The position numbers and the translations under genes were made by a program. Shown here in pieces: positions 7,250-14,069 of a stretch of DNA of 64,000 nucleotides (position 1 is the first letter of the stretch; each line of letters opens with the position of its first letter). The stretch lies in NCBI RefSeq assembly GCF_017086365.1, contig NZ_CP070969.1, forward strand, positions 4,216,001 through 4,280,000, written 5' to 3'. The stretch comes from Paenibacillus tianjinensis. GTDB lineage: Bacteria; Bacillota; Bacilli; Paenibacillales; Paenibacillaceae. Under the pieces are notes generated by a model. It was not told the DNA's origin, ran no database searches, and was given only the letters and a program-made list of their open reading frames with translations.

Positions 7250-7268
7250 TGAGACGATAATCGTCTCA
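7250..7268. promoter_or_regulatory. Perfect 19-bp palindromic operator
   Basis: TGAGACGATAATCGTCTCA is a perfect inverted repeat with a single central base. It lies between the divergent genes at 7135 and 7327, upstream of a TATACT (7276-7281) that could be the -10 of the Cro-like gene. This is the typical size and position of a Cro/CI-type operator, presumably bound by the protein encoded at 7327. Confidence 0.65.
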
Positions 7269-7326
7269 CCCTAAATATACTAGATTATCATTTTATAGTC
7301 AATACTCATTTTCAGGAGGCTGCGTA

Positions 7327-7557
7327 ATGTCATGGGTCGAAATCAAATTACAATACATATTAGATTCTAAAGGATTAACCAGAAGAGATTTGTCAAGACG
7401 TACTAAAATTAGACCTGGAACAATTAATGAAATGTGTAACAATACGGCTAAACAAATACCTCTTAGTAATATTGTGTCTATATGTGATATTTTAGATGTG
7501 GATATTGTTGATTTATTTGTATATCACAAAGATGATTTTAAAAAAGAAGAGGGATAG
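7327..7557 (+). CDS. Cro/CI-type HTH regulator
   Basis: 76 aa, a single helix-turn-helix of the XRE family: L-T-R-R-D-L-S-R-R-T-K-I-R-P-G-T-I-N-E-M at residues 18-37, with the usual C-terminal D-I-L-D-V-D-I-V-D-L-F. AGGAGG lies 8 nt before the ATG. It is the only plus-strand gene in the first 38 kb and is transcribed away from a palindromic operator, so autoregulation is likely. It resembles the small regulators near the SPbeta immunity genes (YopO, YopS). Confidence 0.85.
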   Translation: MSWVEIKLQYILDSKGLTRRDLSRRTKIRPGTINEMCNNTAKQIPLSNIVSICDILDVDIVDLFVYHKDDFKKEEG

Positions 7558-7572
7558 AATCCTCTTCTTTTT
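7541..7572. terminator. Bidirectional intrinsic terminator between convergent genes
   Basis: 12-bp arms AAAAAGAAGAGG / CCTCTTCTTTTT with an 8-nt loop. T tracts follow in both directions, ending the Cro-like gene (plus) and the PemK-like gene (minus). Confidence 0.85.
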
Positions 7573-7580
7573 CATATTTA

Positions 7581-7976
7581 TTAATAAACACTTATTTCAG
7601 CAAATGCTACTCTAATCGCTTCGGCAATTTTACTTTGATAACTAGTAGGAAGATCAATCAGCTTTTTGATTAGTCTTCGCTTATTAATTGATGTTGTTTG
7701 TTCGCAAAGTAGAACACTATCTTTTACAAACCCAATTTCTTCAGCAATTAAATCAACGTGTGTTGGTAAAGGTCTTTTTGTTTTACTTCCGGTTGTTGGT
7801 GCTACCATTACTGTAGGCGAAAATTTATTCTGAAGGTTATTGGATAAAATCACTACTGGTCTTCTTCCTCCTTGCACCGATCCATCTGCTTGTAAGTCTG
7901 CCAACCAAACTTCATACTGTGTTGTTGTGATGTTAATATTTTTATTAATATCCGTTTTTTCCATTACCATGCTCAT
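7581..7976 (-). CDS. PemK/MazF-family endoribonuclease toxin
   Basis: About 131 aa. The family signature is present: Y-E-V-W-L-A-D-L, G-G-R-R-P-V-V-I-L-S-N, S-P-T-V-M-V-A-P-T-T, the L-P-T-H-V strand and E-Q-T-T-S-I-N-K-R-R-L. MazF enzymes cut mRNA at short motifs. SD AGGAG is 10 nt before the ATG at 7976. The usual small antitoxin gene immediately upstream is missing: the 420 nt upstream hold no frame with an SD. The toxin is therefore either restrained by transcription (a LexA-like box overlaps its promoter region) or by an antitoxin elsewhere. Confidence 0.85.
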   Translation of the reverse strand: MSMVMEKTDINKNINITTTQYEVWLADLQADGSVQGGRRPVVILSNNLQNKFSPTVMVAPTTGSKTKRPLPTHVDLIAEEIGFVKDSVLLCEQTTSINKRRLIKKLIDLPTSYQSKIAEAIRVAFAEISVY

Positions 7977-8058
7977 ATGTACCACGCTCCTATATTTTTT
8001 GGCCTTACTATATCTTTTCTATCACTATGTACTCTTATTATTAACTATTTATATATTT

Positions 8059-8102
8059 ATTATACCTAGTGATAGTTGTTTTAACAAGCGAACATTCGTT
8101 CT
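8059..8102 (-). promoter_or_regulatory. PemK promoter with an adjacent LexA/DinR-like box
   Basis: Minus strand: -35 TTGTTA (8082-8087), 17-bp spacer, -10 TATAAT (8059-8064). Directly upstream is CGAACATTCGTTC (8089-8101), which fits the Gram-positive SOS box CGAAC-N4-GTTCG except for its last base. DNA damage could therefore release toxin expression. Confidence 0.5.
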
Positions 8103-8188
8103 AAATTCTTTGTTTTTTTGGTTTGTCAAGAACATTTATGAGGCGCAAAATTTTCTTACATAAATTAGGGAAATAGTGAATTTTGGTA

Positions 8189-8369
8189 TTGACATTTTCT
8201 GAGATATTAAAAGTATTACATACCTACCGGGAATACAGCGTCTATTGTGATAAATGTCTTTTGTACTCTTTATTAACCATATATTTTTACTATTAAACAC
8301 CAACACGGATCAATTTTACCGAATTTATAAAAAGACAAAATAAAAACCCTTGATTTACAAGGGTTTTTT
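8189..8369 (+). ncRNA. Weak candidate for a small plus-strand RNA
   Basis: TTGACA at 8189-8194 is followed 17-19 nt later by only a poor -10. About 145 nt downstream is a good bidirectional terminator (8342-8369). The stretch 7986-8407 contains no convincing gene. The transcript would be convergent with the two-helix membrane protein gene at 8408, an arrangement seen in SPbeta type I toxin-antitoxin loci, but the promoter is too weak for a firm call. Confidence 0.2.
8342..8369. terminator. Bidirectional intrinsic terminator
   Basis: AAAACCCTTG / CAAGGGTTTT stem with a 5-nt loop and T-rich tails on both strands. It ends the minus-strand operon that includes 8408-8620. Confidence 0.85.
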
Positions 8370-8407
8370 CATATCTATTTCTTGATAAAATTCGTATTTC
8401 ATGCAAT

Positions 8408-8620
8408 CTACTTACGGTTCTTGAAATTGTGCCACAAGTCTTTAAATAGTGGATTGTGAAATAGCATAACATACCAGCTAATGCCTGTTATTGCTATGAA
8501 TATTGGCGTAATGTCAGAACTTAGAGGTGTGAAGGGGTAAATTATGATCAGCAACAATGAGGTAATTGATACGCAGATGTTTCCCAGTCTGATGATAAAG
8601 GCTAATTTCTCCATGTCCAA
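8408..8620 (-). CDS. Small two-helix membrane protein
   Basis: 70 aa from TTG (GGAGGTG 8 nt upstream). Two hydrophobic helices, about residues 8-31 and 34-53, with a basic C-terminus (H-N-F-K-N-R-K) that should face the cytoplasm. It could be a superinfection-exclusion, holin-like or toxin-like membrane protein; nothing in the sequence decides. Confidence 0.6.
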   Translation of the reverse strand: MDMEKLAFIIRLGNICVSITSLLLIIIYPFTPLSSDITPIFIAITGISWYVMLFHNPLFKDLWHNFKNRK

Positions 8621-8659
8621 TACTTACACCTCCTATTTGCACTTAATCAAATCTACATT

Positions 8660-8956
8660 TTATTTATATACAATAAGTAGATCGTGTTTTTGTCCTTTCT
8701 TTCCAGAATGTCCGTAAAATTTGAATACTCCTTCATCTACGCGCCAATCATGATAATAATCTTCAAGAAAAACATTGTCTAAATGACCCAAATAAGCATC
8801 GTCCGAATCTATGTCCACCTGTTTTCCCGTTTTTGGATTGAATGTGTATTTGTTTTCATCAATAATAGTGTAAACATATTTAATTGAATCTTTAATATCT
8901 AAATCTTTGAGCGCTTTAGAATCTCCATTAATGAAATTCCTGATTATTTTCCTCAA
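8660..8956 (-). CDS. Hypothetical acidic protein
   Basis: About 98 aa. TTG at 8956 is preferred, with GAGGGAG 8 nt upstream; the upstream ATG at 8989 lacks an SD. Aspartate-rich (V-D-I-D-S-D-D-A-Y-L, D-Y-Y-H-D-W), with a GHSGKKGQKHD tail. No family recognised. It follows the 8991-9224 gene and probably shares its transcript. Confidence 0.55.
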   Translation of the reverse strand: MRKIIRNFINGDSKALKDLDIKDSIKYVYTIIDENKYTFNPKTGKQVDIDSDDAYLGHLDNVFLEDYYHDWRVDEGVFKFYGHSGKKGQKHDLLIVYK

Positions 8957-8990
8957 ATCTAACACTCCCTCTCTGCTTAAAACTTGCAAT

Positions 8991-9224
8991 TCATTTAAAG
9001 TATATCTGTTTAATGTCTAATCCAAGAGAGCCAATGAACAACCTCAAATCGCGATCAGTAATCTTACCTTCATCTTTTATGACATTTATAATGTTATCAA
9101 TACATTCACTCACTTTGGCTTCTCTAAGTACGTCTTGCGCCTCTTCAAATTTCTTATTTGCGTTTTCCACTTCATACTTTGTTTTGTTTACGTTTGAAAA
9201 TGCTTTGAGAATAGTATCTTTCAT
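8991..9224 (-). CDS. Hypothetical helical protein, 77 aa
   Basis: The N-terminal half (residues 5-40) is charged and helix-prone, possibly a short coiled coil (V-E-N-A-N-K-K-F-E-E-A). AGGAG lies 10 nt before the ATG. No recognisable domain. Confidence 0.55.
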   Translation of the reverse strand: MKDTILKAFSNVNKTKYEVENANKKFEEAQDVLREAKVSECIDNIINVIKDEGKITDRDLRLFIGSLGLDIKQIYFK

Positions 9225-9296
9225 TTCAACAATCTCTCCTTCAATTTCTGATAAAAGATGTCTTTCATACGCTTAATCTTCGTACTGCACAACAAC

Positions 9297-9542
9297 TTAG
9301 TAGAGCTTTATCCCTTTACCGACAGTCAATTTCCACGCTTCGATACACGGTATTTCCCTTTCCGATTCACAATCTTTGCAATCCCCATCCCTATATGCAA
9401 CACAATGCTTCTCTACTTGATTTAGCAAGGTTTTTCGTGATACAACTCTACCTGTTGGGCCTTTTAAAAATCGTTCGCTGGTACACACCACAACATTTTT
9501 GGGATTATTCACCTTGCAAACAATACTGTGTTTAGCAAGCAT
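9297..9542 (-). CDS. Hypothetical cysteine-rich protein, 81 aa
   Basis: ATG with GGAGGGG upstream. Six Cys residues, four of them in the C-terminal half (H-C-V-A-Y, D-C-K-D-C-E, I-P-C-I-E), suggest metal binding. Conserved-looking but not recognised. Confidence 0.55.
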   Translation of the reverse strand: MLAKHSIVCKVNNPKNVVVCTSERFLKGPTGRVVSRKTLLNQVEKHCVAYRDGDCKDCESEREIPCIEAWKLTVGKGIKLY

Positions 9543-9610
9543 TTTGCCCCTCCTTCACAGTTTACGTCTACTGCACACTTAATTAATTTTCTCAGTTACA
9601 GATATTTATC

Positions 9611-9772
9611 TCAAGTGTACCTTTCCATTCTAACTTGCAATCCCTTAATCTCAGCTTCAACCATCATCAAACGTTGTGGTGATGATTGAGCAACGGCAGA
9701 ATCCCTCAGCGCTTCCAGGTCTCTAATCTGCACCGCAATCATTGATCTAATTTTAGCATTATCTGTATTCAA
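9611..9772 (-). CDS. Small helical protein, 53 aa
   Basis: A short frame starting at TTG with AAAGGAG 7 nt upstream, preceded by its own promoter at 9815-9862. The protein is almost wholly helical (I-R-D-L-E-A-L-R-D-S, V-E-A-E-I-K-G-L-Q-V-R-M-E), suggesting a two-helix hairpin. Function unknown. Confidence 0.6.
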   Translation of the reverse strand: MNTDNAKIRSMIAVQIRDLEALRDSAVAQSSPQRLMMVEAEIKGLQVRMERYT

Positions 9773-9814
9773 TTACATTCTCCTTTATATGTATTGTATC
9801 CTTCTTACTACTTT

Positions 9815-9862
9815 ATTTTACCACTAAAAATACAGTCAATCAACATATTTTTATTCATTAAA
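9815..9862 (-). promoter_or_regulatory. Early promoter with recurrent element
   Basis: TTTTAATGAATAAAAATA element, then -35 TTGATT (9838-9843), 17-bp spacer, -10 TAAAAT (9815-9820), on the minus strand ahead of the 53-aa gene. The element directly follows the terminator of the preceding gene. Confidence 0.6.
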
Positions 9863-9869
9863 AGAAAAT

Positions 9870-9893
9870 GGCGAACACTTTATTCTGTTCGCC
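9870..9893 (-). terminator. Intrinsic terminator
   Basis: GGCGAACA / TGTTCGCC stem followed on the minus strand by ATTTTCTTTT; it ends the 9901-10177 gene pair. Confidence 0.75.
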
Positions 9894-9900
9894 TTATCAC

Positions 9901-10011
9901 TTACTTATGATTTTGATTGTATTTTTTAGCAGCATCAAGTAATTCAATTTCTACCCCTTCTACAGTCACTACAACGCATTTCCCGCCTTTGACTCGTCCA
10001 TTCCTATACAT
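9901..10011 (-). CDS. Very small protein, 36 aa
   Basis: ATG at 10011 with AAAGGAG 7 nt upstream; the frame reads M-Y-R-N-G-R-V-K-G-G-K and ends K-K-Y-N-Q-N-H-K. A longer reading with an upstream start is contradicted by the 57-aa gene occupying another frame with its own SD. It overlaps the stop of that gene by 8 nt, so the two are translationally coupled. Confidence 0.55.
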   Translation of the reverse strand: MYRNGRVKGGKCVVVTVEGVEIELLDAAKKYNQNHK

Positions 10012-10177
10012 AGCTGTACTCCTTTCCCGAACGATTACAAACAGCCACAGAAGACCCATAACGCTGTGTGAGAGAATATACTTTATCCAATACAATCCAG
10101 TAAAATGATTCTTTGCTTTGTTGCTGTTCAATAGTTTCGACAACTTGATTATTAACAATAAAGTCCCATTTTTTCAT
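10004..10177 (-). CDS. Small hypothetical protein, 57 aa
   Basis: ATG at 10177 with AAAGGAT at SD distance; begins M-K-K-W-D-F-I-V-N-N and ends S-G-K-E-Y-S-Y-V. The mixed hydrophobic and charged pattern suggests a small alpha/beta domain. Its 3' end overlaps the 36-aa gene. Confidence 0.55.
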   Translation of the reverse strand: MKKWDFIVNNQVVETIEQQQSKESFYWIVLDKVYSLTQRYGSSVAVCNRSGKEYSYV

Positions 10178-10212
10178 TTGTGTATCATCCTTTTATATTT
10201 ATTTTTTTAAAT

Positions 10213-10875
10213 CTATATACTTAGCATTGAGGCCAGCGCTTTGGCTATTTTTCGTTTGTCGTCCTCGACTTTCTTTAGCCTTAAATTGTTTTTAATGATG
10301 ACAGACTGAACCTCTTCAATTCTTTTTTCACATTGATTTTTTACTTTTGCTGATCTGCTTTTGTATAATCTATATTTTAACTCCGATATTTCAATATCTA
10401 ATTTCAATTTTTCTTCATTAACTTCTCTGGATACTTTTGTTTCTACTCGTCCAATTTTTCTAAACTCAACTTGATATAATTTGATTAGTTTTTCTTGAAG
10501 TGGGTTATCCGAACTAAACAACTCGGTTGAAGTGTTTTCGGTCTTATCGTTTTCTTCCGCATTTACGTCTTTATCATTATCATAAATCAAAAATGGTTTG
10601 TCGTTTACCTTCATAATCGTCTTTATTTCGTGATAATCAAGAGTTAGATAAATTGCTACTTTATTTGGTGCAACAAACATATGTGCCCTATTTCCTCTCT
10701 CACATGTAGTTTCTCCTATGTATCTCGATTGACCCAGTAGACACTTGCAGTAATTTAACGCTTCGTTTCTCCCTTTTCGTTTAAATCGTTCTTCTACTCT
10801 TCTAACTGCGTGATCGTCTATTTCAAGTGTTTTAAAATCTAAAAAAGGTTTCTTTTCATTTAATAAAGTTGACAT
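10213..10875 (-). CDS. Hypothetical protein with a C-terminal coiled coil
   Basis: 220 aa. The N-terminal 100 residues form a compact domain (D-D-H-A-V-R-R-V-E-E-R-F ... H-M-F-V-A-P-N-K-V-A-I-Y), vaguely like small nuclease or toxin-type DUF4258 folds, a resemblance I would not press. Residues about 130-215 are a highly charged helix (L-K-L-D-I-E-I-S-E-L-K-Y-R-L). AAGGAG precedes the ATG. Function unknown. Confidence 0.6.
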   Translation of the reverse strand: MSTLLNEKKPFLDFKTLEIDDHAVRRVEERFKRKGRNEALNYCKCLLGQSRYIGETTCERGNRAHMFVAPNKVAIYLTLDYHEIKTIMKVNDKPFLIYDNDKDVNAEENDKTENTSTELFSSDNPLQEKLIKLYQVEFRKIGRVETKVSREVNEEKLKLDIEISELKYRLYKSRSAKVKNQCEKRIEEVQSVIIKNNLRLKKVEDDKRKIAKALASMLSI

Positions 10876-10943
10876 ATGTTATTTCAACTCCTTAATTATA
10901 GGATTTTTTATTTGTTTAAATTCATGATAAAATTTCTCTTCTT

Positions 10944-11195
10944 TTATCGTCTATTTAAGACTACATTGCTTGATTTAATCACTTCTGCTATATCATAGTT
11001 TTCAACAACATCCTTTAACGTAGCAAAACATTTGATTACAAATGACTGCCTATGACCACTGAGTTTAATGACTTGAAACCTCTTAGCATTGAAATTATTA
11101 TAGATAACCATATGAGGATTGCCTTTCTTGGTTACGAATACATCTCCTACATTGAGATCCATTTCCTTATTTTCAACATCCAAACATACCTTCAT
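10944..11195 (-). CDS. Hypothetical protein, 83 aa
   Basis: The ATG at 11195 has AAAGGAG 8 nt upstream, while the ATG at 11222 has no SD and overlaps the upstream gene. Mostly beta-rich (V-G-D-V-F-V-T-K-K-G-N-P-H-M-V-I-Y), resembling small YopX/SH3-like phage proteins. It is the last gene of a tightly packed set (11652-11801, 11407-11613, 11219-11410). Confidence 0.55.
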   Translation of the reverse strand: MKVCLDVENKEMDLNVGDVFVTKKGNPHMVIYNNFNAKRFQVIKLSGHRQSFVIKCFATLKDVVENYDIAEVIKSSNVVLNRR

Positions 11196-11218
11196 CTCTT
11201 CATCTCCTTTTAAATCAT

Positions 11219-11410
11219 TCATTTGCTCATAATTTTAAATTCGTCTCTTTCAAATACTGGTGTAATCTCACCATGTTCGCTTGATATAGAACCTCCACCG
11301 ATATGAAACCATCTTCCGTCCCATATTTTAATAAATCCCCAATGTCCCACGTATGAAGATTCTTTGTTGACGATTGATACTTTTTTACCAATCATTTTTT
11401 CAGGTTTCAT
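11219..11410 (-). CDS. Small SH3-like hypothetical protein, 63 aa
   Basis: The ATG overlaps the previous gene's stop by 4 nt. The pattern G-K-K-V-S-I-V-N, H-W-G-F-I-K-I-W-D-G-R-W-F-H-I-G-G looks like a small beta barrel. Function unknown. Confidence 0.6.
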   Translation of the reverse strand: MKPEKMIGKKVSIVNKESSYVGHWGFIKIWDGRWFHIGGGSISSEHGEITPVFERDEFKIMSK

Positions 11411-11613
11411 AATTCCACTTCCTTTTTAAGTCGTTTAACCGTAAGTTCTTCAACATATATTTGAGACGGTTTTACATTGAATTCTTTAGAAAGCGCCAAT
11501 CTTGTATCCTTAACAAAGTCCTCTCTGTTAAGTTCACTTTCCTTCTCAAGAATTGCATTAGTGAATGCTCGTCCCAAATCATCGACAACATAGCATTCAA
11601 TGTGATATTTCAT
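11407..11613 (-). CDS. Small hypothetical protein, 68 aa
   Basis: ATG at 11613 with AAAGGAG 8 nt upstream (the ATG at 11637 precedes the SD). Begins M-K-Y-H-I-E-C-Y-V-V-D-D-L-G and ends with a basic tail. It overlaps the next gene by 4 nt. No family recognised. Confidence 0.6.
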   Translation of the reverse strand: MKYHIECYVVDDLGRAFTNAILEKESELNREDFVKDTRLALSKEFNVKPSQIYVEELTVKRLKKEVEL

Positions 11614-11651
11614 AGAACACTCTCCTTTTAAAAACATAATTTCATCAACTT

Positions 11652-11801
11652 TTACGCAGCCTTAACTCTGTGCAATAATATAATCCCTTTATCATCCTTA
11701 CACATTTCAATGAATAATTCCATATCTCCTTCTTTTTCAAAACTGTACACATTCACCGCCAACTTGCCACAAATCTTTTCAATGATTTTAACTTGATACA
11801 T
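11652..11801 (-). CDS. Small hypothetical protein, 49 aa
   Basis: ATG at 11801 preceded by GAGGGTG; reads M-Y-Q-V-K-I-I-E-K-I and ends L-L-H-R-V-K-A-A. It is the first gene of the 10.9-11.8 kb operon and is served by the promoter at 11845-11892. Confidence 0.6.
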   Translation of the reverse strand: MYQVKIIEKICGKLAVNVYSFEKEGDMELFIEMCKDDKGIILLHRVKAA

Positions 11802-11844
11802 TACTGCGTTTCACCCTCTGTATGTATGTTTCTTATCTGTAGTT

Positions 11845-11892
11845 ATCTTACCACATTAATTTATTATAGTCAATATATATTTATTTATTAAA
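11845..11892 (-). promoter_or_regulatory. Early promoter with recurrent element
   Basis: GTTTAATAAATAAATATA element, -35 TTGACT (11868-11873), 17-bp spacer, -10 TAAGAT (11845-11850), reading into the 49-aa gene. The stop codon of the preceding gene lies right at the element. Confidence 0.65.
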
Positions 11893-11893
11893 C

Positions 11894-12076
11894 TCAAATT
11901 TCTATATTTGTTCGTCCCTGATTGGTACACTTCATCAGCTTAACATTTTGTACTCTTGGATAGCTCTGCCATCGTTTATATACTGTGTTAGCCACCGCAA
12001 AAGACGATATAAGGCCAGTTTCAAACTGATGAGACATAATCTCTGCCTCAATTAGATAACGGTCATTAGATGACAA
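11894..12076 (-). CDS. Small hypothetical protein, 60 aa
   Basis: TTG at 12076 with AAAGGAG 10 nt upstream; the in-frame ATG further upstream would place the SD inside the gene. Sequence S-S-N-D-R-Y-L-I-E-A-E-I-M-S-H, then a basic C-terminus. Function unknown. Confidence 0.5.
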   Translation of the reverse strand: MSSNDRYLIEAEIMSHQFETGLISSFAVANTVYKRWQSYPRVQNVKLMKCTNQGRTNIEI

Positions 12077-12114
12077 TAGACAATAACTCCTTTTTAGTTT
12101 TATCGAAAACAAAT

Positions 12115-12141
12115 ACACATCTAATCATTATCTAGATGTGT
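12115..12141 (-). terminator. Probable intrinsic terminator
   Basis: ACACATCTA / TAGATGTGT stem (9 bp) followed on the minus strand by ATTTGTTTT. It closes the 55-aa membrane-peptide gene just upstream. Confidence 0.6.
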
Positions 12142-12164
12142 ATAGTCTATGTATTCTATTTTGT

Positions 12165-12332
12165 TTATAAAAATATTGCTACAGCAGTAACAACCGCAAT
12201 GAAGGCAACGTTAACAATGATTAAAGCATATTCAATGTCTTTGATTACATCAGACAAAGTTTTTAACTTTTCTTCGCGCATACTCATGATGAGGTTGCCT
12301 TTATCATCGCGATAACGGATGATGGTTTGCAT
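12165..12332 (-). CDS. Small single-helix membrane protein, 55 aa
   Basis: ATG at 12332 with AAGGAGTTG upstream. The N-terminal 33 residues are charged (M-Q-T-I-I-R-Y-R-D-D-K-G-N) and the last 20 form one transmembrane helix (A-L-I-I-V-N-V-A-F-I-A-V-V-T-A-V-A-I-F-L). A tail-anchored membrane protein with a cytoplasmic N-terminal part is likely. Confidence 0.65.
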   Translation of the reverse strand: MQTIIRYRDDKGNLIMSMREEKLKTLSDVIKDIEYALIIVNVAFIAVVTAVAIFL

Positions 12333-12359
12333 TAGGTATCAACTCCTTACAAAATATAA

Positions 12360-12692
12360 CTATTCTGATTTACAATCCATTACATCGAACACTTTTCTAA
12401 AAAATAATTCAACGTCAATCAGATCAGTATCTTTATTAATAAAATATTCAATATTAAATGTTTCATCTTCTTCTGTGATGAATTGAGCATGAGCACCAAA
12501 TGCTTTATCATAGGGAATTTTATATTGTGGGACTTTAGTAAAATCAAATTGATCAATATCAATATAATATTTATTTCCTCTGTCATAAAATACTTTTTGC
12601 CAGGATTGTACATATGCAGGATTATCAATTCTGAAAGCTGCGCTGTAAGCATTGTAACCTTTTTCTTTTAGTAATAATTCAGTAATTTTCAT
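12360..12692 (-). CDS. Hypothetical protein, 110 aa
   Basis: AAGGAG lies 10 nt before the ATG. Aromatic-rich (Y-Y-I-D-I-D-Q-F-D-F, Q-Y-K-I-P-Y-D-K-A-F-G-A-H-A-Q-F) with an acidic second half. No domain recognised. Confidence 0.55.
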   Translation of the reverse strand: MKITELLLKEKGYNAYSAAFRIDNPAYVQSWQKVFYDRGNKYYIDIDQFDFTKVPQYKIPYDKAFGAHAQFITEEDETFNIEYFINKDTDLIDVELFFRKVFDVMDCKSE

Positions 12693-12753
12693 TTTTATTG
12701 TTCTCCTTTTTAAATGAAATGAAATCAGACTTTCATATGGTTCTATTACTTAC

Positions 12754-12915
12754 TTATTGTAAACAAGGAAATAATTCTATAAATTCATAATTGTTTTTAG
12801 CACAAAAGTTCAATGCTTGTTCTTTTGCGGCTGCTCGAATGCTTGACAAATTATTTAACAATACATTGTTCCCCTTTGAATCTTTTATTGAGGCGGCAAA
12901 TACTACTTTCTTCAT
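12754..12915 (-). CDS. Small hypothetical protein, 53 aa
   Basis: The ATG overlaps the stop of the GIY-YIG gene (ATGA overlap), implying coupled translation. Reads M-K-K-V-V-F-A-A-S-I-K-D-S-K-G and ends F-I-E-L-F-P-C-L-Q. Function unknown. Confidence 0.55.
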   Translation of the reverse strand: MKKVVFAASIKDSKGNNVLLNNLSSIRAAAKEQALNFCAKNNYEFIELFPCLQ

Positions 12916-13844
12916 ACATTATTCATCTCCAAAAGTTTATATTTTTTTAATTCAGTTTTTAGTCTTTCAGCTTCTAATTTTAACGCTGAAAATTCACTCA
13001 TGGGCGGATGTAAATTCAATAATAATTCTTTGCTTTTATAATAACTCCATACTTCATATTCCTTTTCTTCTAAAGACTCTGATTTAGGTACTTCCACGAC
13101 TCTTTCGAATAGAAATGATTCTTCTCCAAAAGTATTCCATTCTTTTTGTAGTTCTTTGCAGTGATGTTTATTTGCTCTAAGTTGATATTTATGTATTTGC
13201 CATCTAGATTCGATATATGTGGACTTACCTATATAACATTTTTGGTTAATGCGGTTTAATATTTTATAAATACCGTTATTATACTCTGATTTACGTCTTA
13301 TGTTTTCAAGTTCTTTTCTGAATTCCTCTATATTCTCTTTTTCCTTTTGTTCTCTTAGTAAATGTCTATTTTCCACTTTGCACAAAGATTTGAAAAAGCA
13401 ATTTGATAACTGTCTGAATAAAGTATCTCTAAATTTATGATTTTTACATTCGTCCTGCATTCTATCTCTTGCAATTATTCTTATTGTTTCGATACCGAAG
13501 TGTTTAAAATAAACATAATACATTATAAATCCATCAAAATATCTTTCATCATATTTAGTTGGAATAGTTTTATTTTTATACTCCAGTATGACATCACATA
13601 AATCTTCTGAGATGTTTCTCTCTATACTTAAAATGTAACTTATTATTAATTTTCGAACATCCATTTCATCGTTTTTACACATAAAGTCAAAATTTATTCT
13701 GTTGAAGTTTTTAGAATAGTACTTAATCTGATAATCTCTATAAAAGCTAATGAACGAAAGCTCTGTTAGTGATGACTCTATTCCTCCTAGTATTTTAGCG
13801 ATGATTATCAATTGCGCATTTGAGTATTTATCTAATTTTTTCAC
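12912..13844 (-). CDS. GIY-YIG endonuclease with an N-terminal extension
   Basis: 310 aa. A GIY-YIG nuclease domain occupies about residues 193-275: G-I-Y-K-I-L-N-R-I ... K-C-Y-I-G-K-S, then R-W-Q-I-H-K-Y, H-H-C-K-E-L-Q-K-E-W-N-T-F-G-E-E-S-F-L-F-E (catalytic Arg and Glu present). The N-terminal 180 residues are helical and unknown. A leucine- and lysine-rich helix ends the protein. This is typical of phage homing or mobile segment endonucleases. GTG start with GAGGAGTGA upstream; promoter at 13911-13957. Confidence 0.85.
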   Translation of the reverse strand: MKKLDKYSNAQLIIIAKILGGIESSLTELSFISFYRDYQIKYYSKNFNRINFDFMCKNDEMDVRKLIISYILSIERNISEDLCDVILEYKNKTIPTKYDERYFDGFIMYYVYFKHFGIETIRIIARDRMQDECKNHKFRDTLFRQLSNCFFKSLCKVENRHLLREQKEKENIEEFRKELENIRRKSEYNNGIYKILNRINQKCYIGKSTYIESRWQIHKYQLRANKHHCKELQKEWNTFGEESFLFERVVEVPKSESLEEKEYEVWSYYKSKELLLNLHPPMSEFSALKLEAERLKTELKKYKLLEMNNV

Positions 13845-13910
13845 TCAGTTCACTCCTCTTTTTAATAAATTAACTGTTTTACGAAGACTTCTTATGTATT
13901 TCTTGATGTA

Positions 13911-13957
13911 ATCGTAACATACTTAATAATATTGTACAATATATATTTATTTTTTAA
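13911..13957 (-). promoter_or_regulatory. Early promoter with variant element
   Basis: TTAAAAAATAAATATATA element, -35 TTGTAC (13934-13939), 17-bp spacer, -10 TACGAT (13911-13916), reading into the GIY-YIG gene. Confidence 0.5.
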
Positions 13958-13962
13958 TACAA

Positions 13963-14067
13963 TCAACCAACAACTTTTACAATCCAAAATCCCCATACCA
14001 CAATAGCAGCAATCAACGTCCAATTATCAACCCAAAAATCTTTTACTCTCACCTTTATCATATTCAT
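13963..14067 (-). CDS. Very small membrane peptide, 34 aa
   Basis: ATG at 14067 with GAGGAGG at SD distance, located inside the end of the upstream gene. N-terminal basic segment M-N-M-I-K-V-R-V-K-D, then one hydrophobic helix rich in Trp, Ile and Val. Size and design resemble small phage membrane toxins or regulators of membrane proteins. No function can be assigned. Confidence 0.55.
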   Translation of the reverse strand: MNMIKVRVKDFWVDNWTLIAAIVVWGFWIVKVVG

Positions 14068-14069
14068 TC

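Noticed and set aside
7840..8163. Plus-strand frame of 107 codons opposite the PemK-like gene and its promoter
   Set aside because: No SD, hydrophobic low-complexity translation; it covers the opposite strand of a well-supported gene and promoter.
9901..10158. 85-aa reading starting at 10158
   Set aside because: No SD at that start; a better-supported 57-aa gene occupies another frame there, and an SD sits before the ATG at 10011.
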